DNA from: Oscheius dolichura
Taxonomy: Eukaryota; Nematoda; Chromadorea; Rhabditida; Rhabditidae
Assembly: GCA_932521035.1 (NCBI GenBank)
Contig: OW051495.1
Span: forward strand, 4,526,001-4,590,000
Direction of reading: 5' to 3'
DNA length: 64,000 bases
Shown here piece by piece: positions 34,798 to 46,778 of this stretch. Positions within the stretch are counted from its first letter, which is position 1; each line of letters begins with the position of its first letter. The notes under the pieces were generated by a model. It was given only the letters and a program-made list of their open reading frames with translations, was not told the origin of the DNA and searched no databases. Made by a program: the position numbers and the translations under genes.

Positions 34798-37700
34798 TCA
34801 GAGGATATTGTACTCGAACTTCTGTTCGTACGAGTTAGACTGGACGCCGTTGGGTGACTCTCGGAGGGAAGAACTGTCCATGGGGGACGTGGTCATCGAG
34901 GTGTGATAGGATCCTCGTCCTCCGAAGGCCTCCTCGGGCAGAGAGTCGATGATGTCGAAGAGATCCTGACAGATGTATTTTGATATATATCCGTGCTGCC
35001 TTACTTGTTTGTTTTTGCCATGGAAACTGCATAATTGGAGCAGTTCCCGGGTGAAGTCGTCCTGTTGGGAGAAGAGGGTGGCTGCCCTCATGATAGGCGC
35101 TGGCCGCATGTACTCGTCCTCCTCGTCCATCTGGTCGGCCGAGGGTGGCTTCACCTTGCATGTGACCACGGCTATCCTCATCGCTGTGAACCTGAACCCC
35201 CTGGTTACCTCAGTCCTCCGTCTCCCTACTTAATATTCTGCATGTCGCTGATTTCTCCTGAGTGCATCACATTACTCGAGATGTCCCTGCTCTCACTGCC
35301 CCCGGTGGCCGGGTGGTTGTCTCCCAAGTCTCGCAGGACATCGGCAATCTTCACCACCTCATTTCGAGAATTCACAATGTATTTGACCTAAACAAATGAC
35401 TTCAAAGAAAGGAAGAGACGAACCTTTTCGGCGTCGGCGATGTCCCGGAGGTAGTCCTTCAGACACTTGGTCTGGAGCCGTTTGAGATCGAGTGGCTCGA
35501 GGTGGATGGGCTTGGTGGCCTTGGGGTCGAGAGTGTGGGCCGTCGACTTCACCGTAAAACATATGGTGCCTAAAAGCAAGAGCGGAGCTGTCAATACGTC
35601 TATCATTTGTTTCCATATTTCATCTCTAAAATACACCAAAAACAGGGATTGTTTTAGAATTTGGCTATTCAAATAGACCCTGCCCGCCCCGGTTTCCATC
35701 GACCTTGAGCGATTAGAAAAGTGTGGTGACCGGGGCGGCGGCCGGTCACTTTTATTGACAACATACAAGAAATACCTCTCGGAGAGACTAATCTGAAATG
35801 CCCGAATTAGAAAACGGACGGACACGGAAACGAGGAGTGCATGTGGCCAATAGAAGTGAACAGACCTGGTCATCCTTTACAAGAATAGGAAAAAAAGAAG
35901 AGGAGCCTACCGCCGGTGACGAAAGACAGCCTCAGAATGAGAGCAGACTTGTGCGGCTCTAGCAGCGCGTCAACCTAGAGGCCACGGTCGACCACCGATA
36001 ACACCCAGCCCCCAACTTACATCTTTGAACTCGAGGAAACCCATCAGCAGCCCCAATTCCCAGAACTTTCTCACGTTGTTCCGGCTGTCGTGGAAGATCT
36101 GCAGCAACTCCAACATTCCTCGCCATACCTCAAAAGGGGGTCATGTGTGGGGAGGGAGGAGGACATACCGAAAAGCGGACGTTGGTACTACCACACTCAT
36201 ACCGCAGATGGGGACACAAGACGTTCTTGAAGGTGACAACCTCTGAAGAGGATAGAATAGAAAAGGATAAAATGGAGAAGAGACTCACGTTGGATGCCGT
36301 TGATCCGGGTGCCGTCTCCGTGGACACAGTCTGGGCATTGCAACTTGTACTTGAGAAGGTCGAAGTCGTTGTCCACGAGGCCCCGCTGGACATCGGCATT
36401 GACTTTGAAATGCTGCTTGTACAAGTGCTTGAAGTGGTCCCAGTGCATGCCTGAATATGTAGATGTTTAGATCTAACAAAGAACTAGATGTGCTCTTACC
36501 AGTGTCGACCCATTGGAGAAGAAGCCCGTCCTGGTGGTCGCACCCATAGAGCCAGAAGATGGTGGCCGTGTAGGAGGACATCATCCTCTGCACCTGACAG
36601 TCCTGGTTCCTCCTGGTAGCGATGGTGAACGGGAGGGACAGGGTGTGAGCCGTGGCAAAGCGACCCGACGGACTGAACATGGTGGCCTTTATGTGGAAGT
36701 AGAAGATGGGTCTCTTGCCATTCGACTTGGCGTCATTTTGTCCACTGGGGGAGAGATCCTAAAAGACTTGAGAAGGGGCAGGGGCTGGCTTACTTGGAAT
36801 GAGTTGTGGTTTGACTGTTTTCCCTTTTGTCGAGTAGTACAGAGGAGGTGTGGGTAGGTGGCTAGCCAATACCTAAAACTACCCAATGAGATAGGATACC
36901 CCAGACAATTCGCCTGTTCTTTGCGTTGTACTCCGGATAGATGGTCACGTACTCCTTGCTGTTGACGTCACTCTTCTTGTGGGCCGTGTTGTTGGCCGAC
37001 TCTGAAACGATACTCATGTTACTAAACAGAAAGCTAACGGTACCGGCATTACTGACGGCGTTACTCCTTTTTGTCCCAGTCGTGGGTTTCATGGCCAAAA
37101 GAGCAGCGGATGGGGCCATCGTAATTGGAGTCGGGTGCTGGAGGAGACGCTGTCGGCTCATCTCGGACTGGATCTGGTCCGCTGTCTCCTCTGAGACAAC
37201 TTGGATCTCGAAATCCTTGAAGACGACTCCTCGAGCTAGGGCACCACAGTTCATACTGCAACCATTTACTTTATTCTTTAATAAAACAACCGATACCTGA
37301 AGAGGTTGTTGGTGACGAGGATGGCATTGGTCGAGGGCTCCGTGGAGAGAACGCAGTCGGCCATCAGGAGTTCCAGAGCAGAAAAGACATACTCCGAGTG
37401 GTATTGAACAGGGTCGAATGAGCCGAAGACCTTCTTGTTCATCACTAGGTCATATCGAAAGCCCTGGAGGCGAGCTCCGAGGATGGCCAGGACGAACATC
37501 ATCTGGGAGTAGAAGGAGACGAGCTGAGTGATGGCCGAGTCGGGCGTCGTCGACTGGTCCCTCATCCTCGTGATCTGGGCAGCCCTCACCGCCCTCCATA
37601 AGGCCATACTATGTTGGTTACAGTACTGCTTGAACTGGTCAACACAGGGAACCAGGGTGTTCTCCCCGAAATGGGCCAGCTGCTGGCGGAATGACTCGAT

Positions 37701-38576
37701 GGCGTCGCTCGAAGTGAAGACACAACTGTTCATCGTCCTGAATCCATCTGTCTCTCCCTTTTTTCTCCCATCCCCAAAGTGCCCCCGACGTATTTGGCAA
37801 TCCGTTCCGTTATCGGTCATGTCCGTCGAACGACCAAATTTTGCACCAAAGTTTACGGCATGACGCCAAAAGCGCTGGCCTTTCGCGATCTTTTGAAAGC
37901 TGTATCAATTTGCAAAACGGCCCTTTTTTGCTCTATTTTATGGGAAACCAAAAAACCAAAAAGAATATCAGGTAAAAAGAAAGTTAAAGACCAAAGAAAG
38001 GAAAAGAACGCACTTGTACAGTTGGTGGAGGTCAAGCATTGTATGGCTCATCCGGTCCTTCAGCTGGGAGTATTGCTCGTTTTGGTAGGTGCCGGGAAAA
38101 GGCAGAAACTCACGAGAATAGTTGACCAGGTCAACCAGGGCCTGGTTCAACCGCGAATAAATGACCCTGTCCTCATTGGAGACCGTAACTTCGAACTGAA
38201 ACCTCTTTCCCTCATTTTAACCTCAAGTTTAGCTCACCTGCGACGAGTTACTTTGTAACCTCGAAGTTATACACAGTACATTCCAGGTTAACATCGTCCA
38301 TTCATCCCTAACCTGGTCAGGGTGTTGGAAGTGTTCTTTGTTCTGGTTGACCACATTTTGCTTGATCCTCGCCACCCGTCCATCGATTTCTCCCAAAAGT
38401 TTACAAATCATTCCTTTGATCTATGAGAGCACATTCAGAGAGATAAAAATAGACCAGACCTTGGAGGTCCGAAGCTCCTCGCTCTCCGGAAGGGGAGGGT
38501 CATAATGGCGCTGGACACCGTGCCAAAGACAGAAGAGATCGTAGAGAAGGCGCTGGAAATGCTCGTTGGGAAGCAT
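34798..38576 (-). CDS. STAT transcription factor
   Basis: A many-exon gene with short introns. The N-terminal part from about 38576 is helical ([20 protein letters not shown], then [19 protein letters not shown] and [19 protein letters not shown]), matching the four-helix coiled-coil domain. The DNA-binding domain is recognisable from [19 protein letters not shown] and ATIFWLYG. The linker has [20 protein letters not shown] and [14 protein letters not shown]. The SH2 domain has [19 protein letters not shown] with its phosphotyrosine-binding Arg. A candidate activating tyrosine is in [11 protein letters not shown], after the SH2. Tyrosine-phosphorylated STATs dimerise by SH2 exchange and act in the nucleus. 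The usual N-terminal tetramerisation domain (about 120 residues) was not found upstream. The start at 38576 is tentative. Confidence 0.88.
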
Positions 38577-39474
38577 TCCCCGGAGGGCGGACGGCCTGAA
38601 CAGACTTTTGTGAGGACGAGAGGAGTGGTTGTTTACCCGGTTATGGCAAGAAGAGAAACTAGGAGGGGGTCCGATGCCTACTCCGCCAAGTCTGAAACAA
38701 AGGGGTAGCCCGAGATCTATCGATTGAGCGGGACAAGCAAGGATCGGTTCAAAGTACTATCGCTTTGCCGGGTACCCGGCTGGAGGATGGAAATAGCGTG
38801 GTCAAATGACCGGGCAGGCGAGGGAGACGCGCGAAGGCGGCCGAGGAGGATGAGTCAAGGGACTTCTGGGACCGTTTCGGTTCTGACCGGCAAAGGGTAA
38901 ACAATCAATTTGGATCGTCCGGGGTCGGTAGTGCGGGACTTTCTTATCATAGCTCCGCCCCGCACCCGGGGTCAGATGCAATTGATCGGAGCTGGAGAAG
39001 GGGAGAAGGCACATCATCGGAGATATCGATCGAATTCTTTAGATGAGGAGGCAATGTCAACAACCCTGCCCGGTAGAAGCTTAATGCCCGTAGACGGCGG
39101 TCATCTCCCGCCGCTGCTCTCCTTTCCTCCTCCCGCCTTAAGGGGAAATACATTTCTTCTTCTTCTTCTTTTTCTTGTAGTGTTATTTCCTCTATTATCT
39201 ACTTATTCTCTTCCTTAATACCCACTTATTAATCCTTGTTTCGTTTGTGGGTGATTTCTATGTGAGTAAAGAGGCTAGTTGTCTGTTTGTCGACGGGCCG
39301 CGCGACCGTTGTCTTGACCTTTGCCAATGGCACAACTTGGCCCGCGTTTCTCCCTCTCCCTTTTCCTTTTTCATATTGGTTGTCCTAACCACAGCCAATG
39401 CCCGCTCTTCGCGCCATTTGCAACTGACCTATGATCTCTCGTCGTCCTCCTCCTGGCCACTCGTATGTTTCAGT
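38577..39474. other. Intergenic region between STAT and the APMAP-like gene
   Basis: Divergent promoters expected. A TTC-rich run occurs near 39.15-39.18 kb. No gene recognised. Confidence 0.4.
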
Positions 39475-41000
39475 ATGAAATCCAAAAAGGCCCAGGAGCC
39501 CCAGCCAGTCAGCCGCGTCCATCTCTACCTCGGGGCTATCTTCGCCGCCCTGGCCGTCAGTCTCAGCCTGACACACTACCTTGTACCTGCTCCTATTTCT
39601 GCCGTCTCCTATGAGTAAGTGCCGTCTCTCTCGGTGTATCACGTCATCCGGCCGCTATCTTATTAGCATACGAGAGGTTATTATGACATTGTTTTCGCCG
39701 CTCGGGAGAGAAGGTCATCCACGCCGCAATCCGACTTTCCCCCGAAAAAAAGGGACTTTCAGACTCCCTGAACCGGAACAACTTTCGGAAGATTCGCGAC
39801 TGTCGCAGGTCGAACTCCTCCTGGAGGATCAGGTCTACGGGCCGGAGTCGATTGCAGTCGAACATTCGTCCGGGAGGATCTTTGTAGCGCTAAAGACGGG
39901 TCTCATCTGTGAGGTGAACGAACCATCTTGAGAGGTAGACGGGTGAAATTAAGGTAAAACTGAACAATAAGGGAGCTAGGATAGTACAAGCTGTCCTGCT
40001 GACCTCCCAAGAAAAATGCGACGGCTCCTACCAGGCGGCTCCCCTTTGCGGCCGCCCCCTCGGCCTCCGTTTCAACGACGACGGTCATCTGATTGTGGTC
40101 GACGCCTATTTGGGTGTCTTCTACATCAACTGGAAGAACAGTTCCGTGCACACCCTCCTCCTGGGAGGAGCTCAGATAACCGACGATGACAACGCGGCTC
40201 CCGTCAGGTACAAACCTTTATGAAAATACAAAATACAAATGACTTAAGGTACCTAAACGACGTGGCCATCCTTCCCGACGGACGCCTTATCCTCTCCGAG
40301 TCGTCGACCAAATTCGATGACCGTGATTACATTTATGACATGCTGGAACATCGACCAAATGGACGGTAGGTTGCCGTGATTACAATGATTATGGGTAACA
40401 TCAGGGTGTTGGCCTTCGACCCAACGAACAAGACGCTGGAAGTTCTGATGGACGGTCTGTACTTTCCCAATGGAGTCACCATATACAAGGGAAAGATTCT
40501 CGTGGCCGAGATGGGGCTGTCCAGAATACTCAAGTAGGTTCTGTAATCTGCCAAAACAACCGATTGTGTCAGATATTCCCCCTCCCGGAAATCGTATACG
40601 GTGCTCGTGGACAATCTCCCTGGCTATCCGGACAACATTCGAACTGCCCACGACGGCAATCTCTGGGTTCCATTGGCCGCGACGCGTACCTCATCCGACA
40701 ACTGGCTGGCTCGACGACCGGGGATCCGGGAACTGATCACAAAAGTGTTGTCTCCCCAAGCACTATCCTGGGTCCTCGACTACCTGGCCAGTCCTGAAGC
40801 TGTCGTTTTGAAGGTAAGAACAGTAGAGGAAAGAGATAAGTGAAAGAGTGTAGATCCACCCGGAATCAGGAGACATCCTGGACGTGCTGAGGGACACGAC
40901 GGGGAAGATCACCTCCGTATCGATGGCAATAGAAGACGGCAAGGGCGGCCTGCTGCTGGGCAGCGACACGAACTATTACCTTGGCAGACTCGAGTTGTAA
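39475..41000 (+). CDS. APMAP-like / strictosidine-synthase-like membrane protein
   Basis: Start at 39475 gives a short cytoplasmic segment then one membrane anchor (LYLGAIFAALAVSLSLTHYL), i.e. a type II protein. The lumenal part is a six-bladed beta-propeller of the paraoxonase/strictosidine synthase fold: LLEDQVYGPESIAVE, PLCGRPLGLRFND, IVVDAYLGVFYINW, YLNDVAILPDGRLILSESST, GLYFPNGVTIYKGKILVAEM, then NLPGYPDNIRTAHDGNLWV and a final GLLLGSDTNYYLGRL. This matches vertebrate APMAP blade for blade. The first intron (about 147 bp) must be removed to join SYE to LPEPEQL. APMAP has arylesterase activity and affects adipocyte differentiation and amyloid processing in mammals; the role in worms is not established. 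Length (about 410 residues) is normal. Confidence 0.9.
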
Positions 41001-41180
41001 CTGGTGCTAATCTCCTAATAAACGGCCTCTAGTCTATATGAAAATAAGCCGGTCATCTGACAGCATTGACATAGCAAACACAAACAGCCGAATGTCAGAA
41101 CTAGGCCGCGGGCTCCCTAATCGCTGCGCGAAAGTGATCGCCCCGGGGATATCAGCCGGTGTGATTTACACCTCGTCCCA

Positions 41181-41913
41181 ATGCGTGAGTACAAAGTCGT
41201 CATAGCTGGAAGTGGAGGAGTCGGCAAGAGTGCCCTGGTAGGTGTCCTCCCTCCTCCGCCTCCTCCTCACCTGTCCCCTTTAGACGGTCCAGTTTGTCCA
41301 GGGATGTTTTGTAGCCGCCTACGACTCAACTATTGAGGATTCCTACAGGAAGATGGTGAGCACTCTTTATTCTTTTAGGGGCACAACCATCTTCCAGGTT
41401 AAATGTGACGGGGAAGACTGTAGAATAGAAATATTGGACACGGCAGGGACAGTAAGTCCATTCAATTGTTGAAATAAAGGGATATTTTAGGAACAGTTCA
41501 GCGGGATGAGGGACTTGTATGTCCGGAGTGGACAGGGCTTTATCCTGGTCTATTCCGTGGACGACGAGCATTCCTTTCGACAGGTACCCTTCCCTGACCC
41601 CCGCCCCATCTCAATTCGAGCTCAGATTGAATCGATAGCCGACCACATTTTCCGTATAAAAGGACAAAATCCTCCGATGGTCCTAATTGGCAATAAAAGC
41701 GATCTCAGCGCCACCCAGAGACGGGTCCAGACGGCCGAGGGCAAGACGTTGGCACAGAAATTGAACTGCGCCTTCTACGAGAGCAGTGCGAAGCTGAACG
41801 AGAACGTTACCGAGATCTTTTTTGATGTTGTCCGACAGATCCGACAGGCCAGCGGCGGCGGGGGAAAGGCGGCAACAAAGAAGAAGGGAAACAACTGCTG
41901 CGCACTGCTGTGA
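41181..41913 (+). CDS. Rap-type small GTPase
   Basis: Start at 41181. Exons joined by 30-45 bp introns give the P-loop [15 protein letters not shown], switch [13 protein letters not shown]3 [16 protein letters not shown]4 IGNKSDL and G5 ESSAK. Threonine at the position of Ras Gln61 is the Rap signature. The C-terminus NNCCALL is a CaaX box ending in Leu, predicting geranylgeranylation. Rap controls integrin- and cadherin-dependent adhesion and exocytosis at the plasma membrane. The effector loop has Ser in place of the usual Pro34 (YDPTIEDSY), a possible change in effector preference. An intron at 41585-41626 must be removed. Rap1 is favoured over Rap2 by EDSYRK rather than EDFYRK. Confidence 0.93.
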
Positions 41914-41987
41914 AAACTGCTTTAAATGACGATACGGTGAGGGAACTATTGAAGTTTTGACATTTATACATTGCCATAAATAATAAA

Positions 41988-43221
41988 TTATTCCTCTGTC
42001 TCTCTATGTTTCCTTCCGCCGACTACCTCTCGTCCTCCGTGTTCATAAACTGAAAATGTCTTTTTTCCCCGACCAGTGTCCCTGCATACCGCATAGAATG
42101 CCCCTGCTATTGGGGGAGACTTCACCGCGTTGTTCTTCTCGAATTCGTCGAAATTGAAGCGGTCCTGGTCTATTTTCGGCGTCTTCCACTCGCCTGTTTG
42201 TTCATAGACGACGAGAACCATCATGTGGAGACCCTGCGCATCCGAAGGCGGAGGAGTGTAGGAGACACCCGTTCTGGGAGGACGGACATCGGGGGGACAG
42301 AAGACACTCACTTTGTGCTTTTTGAGAGTTCGAGTTTATTCTCTTTGGGAGACAGACCGTGGGCCAGCCAGACGAGTTGCTTCGAGGTGGAGTCTAAGGA
42401 TAACCGACCACTGGGGGGACATACCTACGAGGACGAGCACATATCTCTCGTCATCCTCCAGGACGGAGGCGGAGACCGTGGGCTCCTTCTCGAGAAGGGC
42501 AATTCGGGAGGAGTCGAAGAGCTGTCCGAGAATGAGGGTAGTATTTCCGAAGGTTATCTCCAGCTGGTGAAGAGGAGATCGGGGCAGGACCTGGGGCACG
42601 AGGCGATTCTCCCGGAAGGCTGTAGAAGTGGTGACAGTATACCTAAGGGACTCACTGGTATCCGGCTCGGGATGGGTTACGTTGGCGTTGGGCCGACAAC
42701 ACAATCGCAGGTCGTGGTTGGTCCTCGAAGCTAGACATTTATATCTGGAAGCAGTTGGAGAGGTTTAAAGGAGGAATACCCCTTGGGACAGGCCGAGTCG
42801 TGGCTGGGCCCACTTCCGCAGACAAGCTGGAGGGAGTCGTGGTGGACGGGACACACTGAAAAGGGTCAGGGGGACAACGGAGGAGAGCTTACGGGGAGTG
42901 GGCTGGTCGGAACTGTCTTCACAACAGATGTACCTAGAAAATGAACTGTGCCTGTAGAAAAGAGGAAACCCATACTTGTAGAATTTCAGAGAGAACTGGC
43001 AGATACTGTTACGGCCTCGGGAGCAGGCTGACGGTGTCTCTGGGCGGCATTCGAGGGGCCGAGAAGGGAGAAGAATGGTTGGAACGGTCATTACTGGAGC
43101 TTGCCATGGACGGACACAGTCTACGAGGTATTGGAGGACAGAAAAGAGACGAGCTACCCTTCATCTGCTGTTTGGCCTGGGCCAGTCCGAGGAAGGGGAA
43201 GAGAAGGAAAAAGAAGACCAT
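41988..43221 (-). CDS. Secreted lustrin-type cysteine-rich protein fused to a PEBP-like domain
   Basis: The start at 43221 opens a signal peptide (MVFFFLLFPFLGLAQA). Two lustrin-type cysteine modules follow: CRPETPSACSRGRNSICQF with KYICCEDSS, and CPVHHDSLQLVCGSG with CPKGYKCLASRTNHDLRLCC. Then a phosphatidylethanolamine-binding protein (PEBP) domain: AFRENRLVPQVLPRSPLHQL, EPTVSASVLEDDERYVLVLV, GLHMMVLVVYEQTGEW, FNFDEFEKNNAV and PPIAGAFYAV. The PEBP ligand-site motif D-P-D-x-P is DSTSK and G-x-H-R is GLHM, so the anion-binding pocket is probably lost. An extracellular role is inferred from the signal peptide and disulfide-type cysteines. About eight GT-AG introns were needed. Lustrin modules in worms usually accompany Kunitz domains; pairing with PEBP is unusual. 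Confidence 0.78.
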
Positions 43222-43717
43222 AAGGGAAGCCTCTCGACCATCTTCTTTTCTGGTCTTTATATCGCCTTCCTGGATTGTTTGTGGCCGCGCCTCAACTCGG
43301 AAAAAGGGCAAACAGTGGGAGCGGCTATTGCCAGCTGGGGAAGACACCCTGCCAAAGGGGCCAACCCGTACACCGTAACTCTTCCCTTGCCTTTTGCAGG
43401 GAGGCCTTTGTTTTCGTCGGCTTCCGGTGCCTTTCCTGGGGATGACTGGCTCCTCGGGTTGCGTGACCGGAACAAAGGCGGCGGGCGCCGTGGGAACGAG
43501 ACCCTTGTTTTGGCCAAGTTAAGCCGTGGTTAATATGTGAGGCCAGCCCCTCCCTACGGTAGATTCCCTCATAAATTCGTTATTAGCAGCTAATTATCGC
43601 CGAGGAGACCAGCCGAGAAGACGATTAGCACGCCCTCCCACCGGCACGAGTTCTCGCCCCAATACAAAGCTCTTTATCCGGTTCTGGCAAGTCTTGACAA
43701 TCACACAAACACACTAT
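43222..43717. other. Intergenic region between the tailless-type gene and the lustrin-PEBP gene
   Basis: No coding chain or repeat recognised. Probably the 3' UTR of the nuclear receptor and the promoter of the lustrin-PEBP gene. Confidence 0.4.
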
Positions 43718-45471
43718 TCAAGGAGAGATCGGCTTGTCGTCCGAGTCTTCTCCCTCATCCGAGTTCTCCTCCTTGACCAGAGGGGAGCTGCACGTCTGAA
43801 ACCGTCCGTCTGCCGAGTGGAGGGTGACAGACCTGAGTAGCAGAGGGGAAGGGACGGAGGAGCAAGGGTTCGAGCCCCTTGGGCGGCTGGAGGATGTCCG
43901 AGATGAGGACGGACATCGAGGCCTCTCCGATAGAGGGCCTGAAGAGGGTGTCGACGAAGGGGTCCGGACTAAGGTTGGTCAGCTCCAGACTCCTAAAGGG
44001 GAGGGGGTGGCTGGCTGGAAGGGAGACACCCACTTGACGAAGCGAAAGGGGTCTTGTCGGTGGATGAGTTGCTGGTAGGCGGCCAACTGGTAGGCCAACT
44101 GGTAGCTGGTCGGCGAGTCTGAAAGCTACCGTATCGGGCTATTTATTCAAGGTAGTCACGTCGACTTGTTCCAAAACGACGGATCACGACTGGATCCTTT
44201 TTTTGGGGGGAGACGTACCTTTGAGGAGAGCGTGCATCTTGAGGAAAGACGTCTCCCGCGAGTCGAGCCTCAGAGATTCGGCCTTTTCGAAGGCGGCGGC
44301 CACCTGAACCGGGTATGGTGTTAGAGCAGGGAGAGGGAAAAGGGGACCTCGTTGCGGGCCTTGGTGGCCTCTCCATCCTGTTTCACTTGGTGGGATGTGA
44401 TCAGCTTCATCTCGAAGCACGTCAGCACGAAGATGCCCGGCCAGGCCTGTTGGAACGTGCTCACCTAAACTGCTCCGTCTAACTGCTCCTCCCGTACTTT
44501 TCCTAATTACGCGCACCTGGCCGTGATGGCTGTTTGCGCAAGTAACACTTTGTCTCGTAATTGTCCGAGCTATCTGCCAGCTGATTCTTACCTGTTTCTC
44601 GACGGGCAGGCACACGAAGGAGAACTGCATCCGGGCCCAGCTGATTATCTGAAGCGATTGCTCCGTTTCACACAAGAGGCGGCAATAACCTGGAAGAAGG
44701 CACGGGCAGCGATCTCCGGTAGTCGCTCGCTGAGCTGGGGCAGGGCCGAGGCTGAGCCCGGCTCGGACTCGGAGCTGAGATCCGGCTGAAATTATACGAC
44801 TCGCCGGTTGGTCTATTTGGAACGATCGGCACTCGTCAAAAAGTTATCCGCCGCTGCCAAATCCCCCCGCGCCGAAATCCCATAGTCATTATTGGCGTTC
44901 ACTTCACGGATTACGGTAAGAGCCAAAGGACAAAAGTTGTTGACGAGGCGGCAAAAAGTGGGAAACAAGGGCCGGATAAGGGCTTACCGACGGAAGCATC
45001 CGGGCGGCTGAGCTCTGCTCGAGGAGGATCGTCTGCCGGCGGAGGGAACTGTTGCGCGGGCCCCGTTCGTGCTGGACTGCCTCCTGGAATTGAACTTGTC
45101 GCTATCGATCGCCCCCCACCCTACCTTGTTCATCCCGATCTCCAGACACTTCCGTAGCCGACAGGCCCGGCACTGGTTCCTGTGGGTCTTGTCGACCAGG
45201 CACCGGCCCTCCTCGGAGCTGCCTTTATTCTTGCAGACATATTGGCGGTGTCGCCTGATTGATCGCTTCAAACGGTGGTTATAGCTCGGCCCGAGACCCG
45301 CCAAACCTTGAAGAAGCCCGCGCAGCCGTCGCAGCTGAAGATGCCGTAGTGCTTGCCGGAGGAGTGGTCCTGGCAGACGCGGCAGGGGACATCGAACAGG
45401 ATCCGGCCTAAAATAGTCTTTTTTCGTAATAGAGTGCCGCGGGAAAAGTCAGTGCATCGCCTCTGAGCCAT
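43718..45471 (-). CDS. Tailless/NR2E-type nuclear receptor
   Basis: The DNA-binding domain is split by one intron: [41 protein letters not shown], then [20 protein letters not shown] and EIGMNK. The P-box CDGCAG and [10 protein letters not shown] match insect tailless closely. The ligand-binding domain is divergent: [54 protein letters not shown], then [20 protein letters not shown], equivalent to the helix 11-12 area. The C-terminus has an acidic tail ([17 protein letters not shown]). Tailless receptors are mostly repressors acting in neural and head development; the C. elegans counterpart is nhr-67. The N-terminal residues before the zinc fingers ([12 protein letters not shown]) are provisional. 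Confidence 0.9.
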
Positions 45472-46778
45472 CCCCCGTGAGTCAGGGCGAATTCACCTCA
45501 AAATCACTTTGCAGTGGACTAGACGCGACGAATCTTATCAAAACTATAGAAAACATCGGGTGAACAATCGCCTAGATTCCCCCCTTTCTACCCGAAATCA
45601 ACGGCAGAGGGGCCCTGCCTGGAAGGGGCTCCCGGAGAACTTGATGCCGTCTACCCCCGGCCGCCGCCTAACAATAGCGCTCAGCTGGAGGGCCTCTCCA
45701 AATCCAACATATTGGCTTTTGATGACCTCATATCAAAGCTGTCGCCCCCGGGGCCCCTCGACATAATTAGGAGCAAGAACTTACTGCTGGGCTGGGAAGT
45801 CATCGCGATCCACAAGGAGAACAAGGGCGAAAGGAGGCAGAGGGGCGGGACGCTCGGGCGGGGGCGCCCATTGGAGGAGTGGCTACGGTGATTCTGTCGA
45901 GGGATGGGGGGCACCTGCTCCAGACGTAATCCTGACTGGGAGAACCCTAATTGGAACAAGAACCAAGCCGACAGGCCAGCCAACAAGACGGCTCGAGCTG
46001 ACTCCGGTCTCCCTTCTTCGTGTCTCCCCTTATCCACATACCGTAGTCCAGTTGTCTCTCTTTGACTTGACATCGCCATCCCGCCGACTGCCCGTTTTCA
46101 AGAAGATTTTTTAAAGGTGTTGTTCTTTCCTAACACAGTACTCATTCTATCTAACAGTATTGAAATTGGAACACCCTTACAGGGAAAAAGAGTTCAGCCA
46201 GCTGTGCCATGGCGTGTATTGTCCAGCTGGTTCACAGCTGGGAGGTTTTTCTTCGACTTATCACTGGGTTGCGTGGTTTGCGTCATTGTGGCTGCCCGGA
46301 AAGGCCTGTGGATACAAGGGATTCGGTGTCGCGATCTATTATAGAGACCAAATGAGGCGAGTAATACGAAAATGGCCAATAATCACGGCTGCCGCAACGC
46401 CACTTCCGACAGCAGCCACAGCTCCATATCCTCGAATAGACGCGGACGCAAATTAGGAAAAGAAAAGAAATAATCCAAACAAAAGAATCGTCAGCGTTGC
46501 ACAATATTTAGCCAAGGATCTAACCCGACTAGGCCTGTGGCACTTCGGTACTGTGTCGTAACAAAGGCGCTCACGCAACTCCACTTGTCCTAAACTGTAA
46601 CAGAAAGACACCGACGGGATTAGCGGTGATCGAGACGTTGAGAACTCCAAGTGTGGTGTAGGAGGATATTCTTTCTGGACAGGTAGATAAAACCCATAAA
46701 ACTTTATTTGAAAAATTGATAAAATTGTAATCCCAAAACGGAAATTATAGTACAGATAATTTTTGAACGCCGTGGAAA
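45472..46778. other. Intergenic region across a GC-to-AT boundary; one doubtful short coding candidate
   Basis: Composition shifts from GC-rich to AT-rich at about 46.05 kb. On the minus strand around 46.34-46.41 kb a frame ending GYGAVAAVGSGVAAAVIIGH then RITRLIWSL and a stop looks like a small membrane segment, but no convincing upstream exon or start could be attached. Nothing else recognised. Confidence 0.3.

Noticed and set aside
46160-46456. 98-residue plus-strand open frame
   Set aside because: No family similarity, no splice context, and it lies at a composition boundary; treated as chance.
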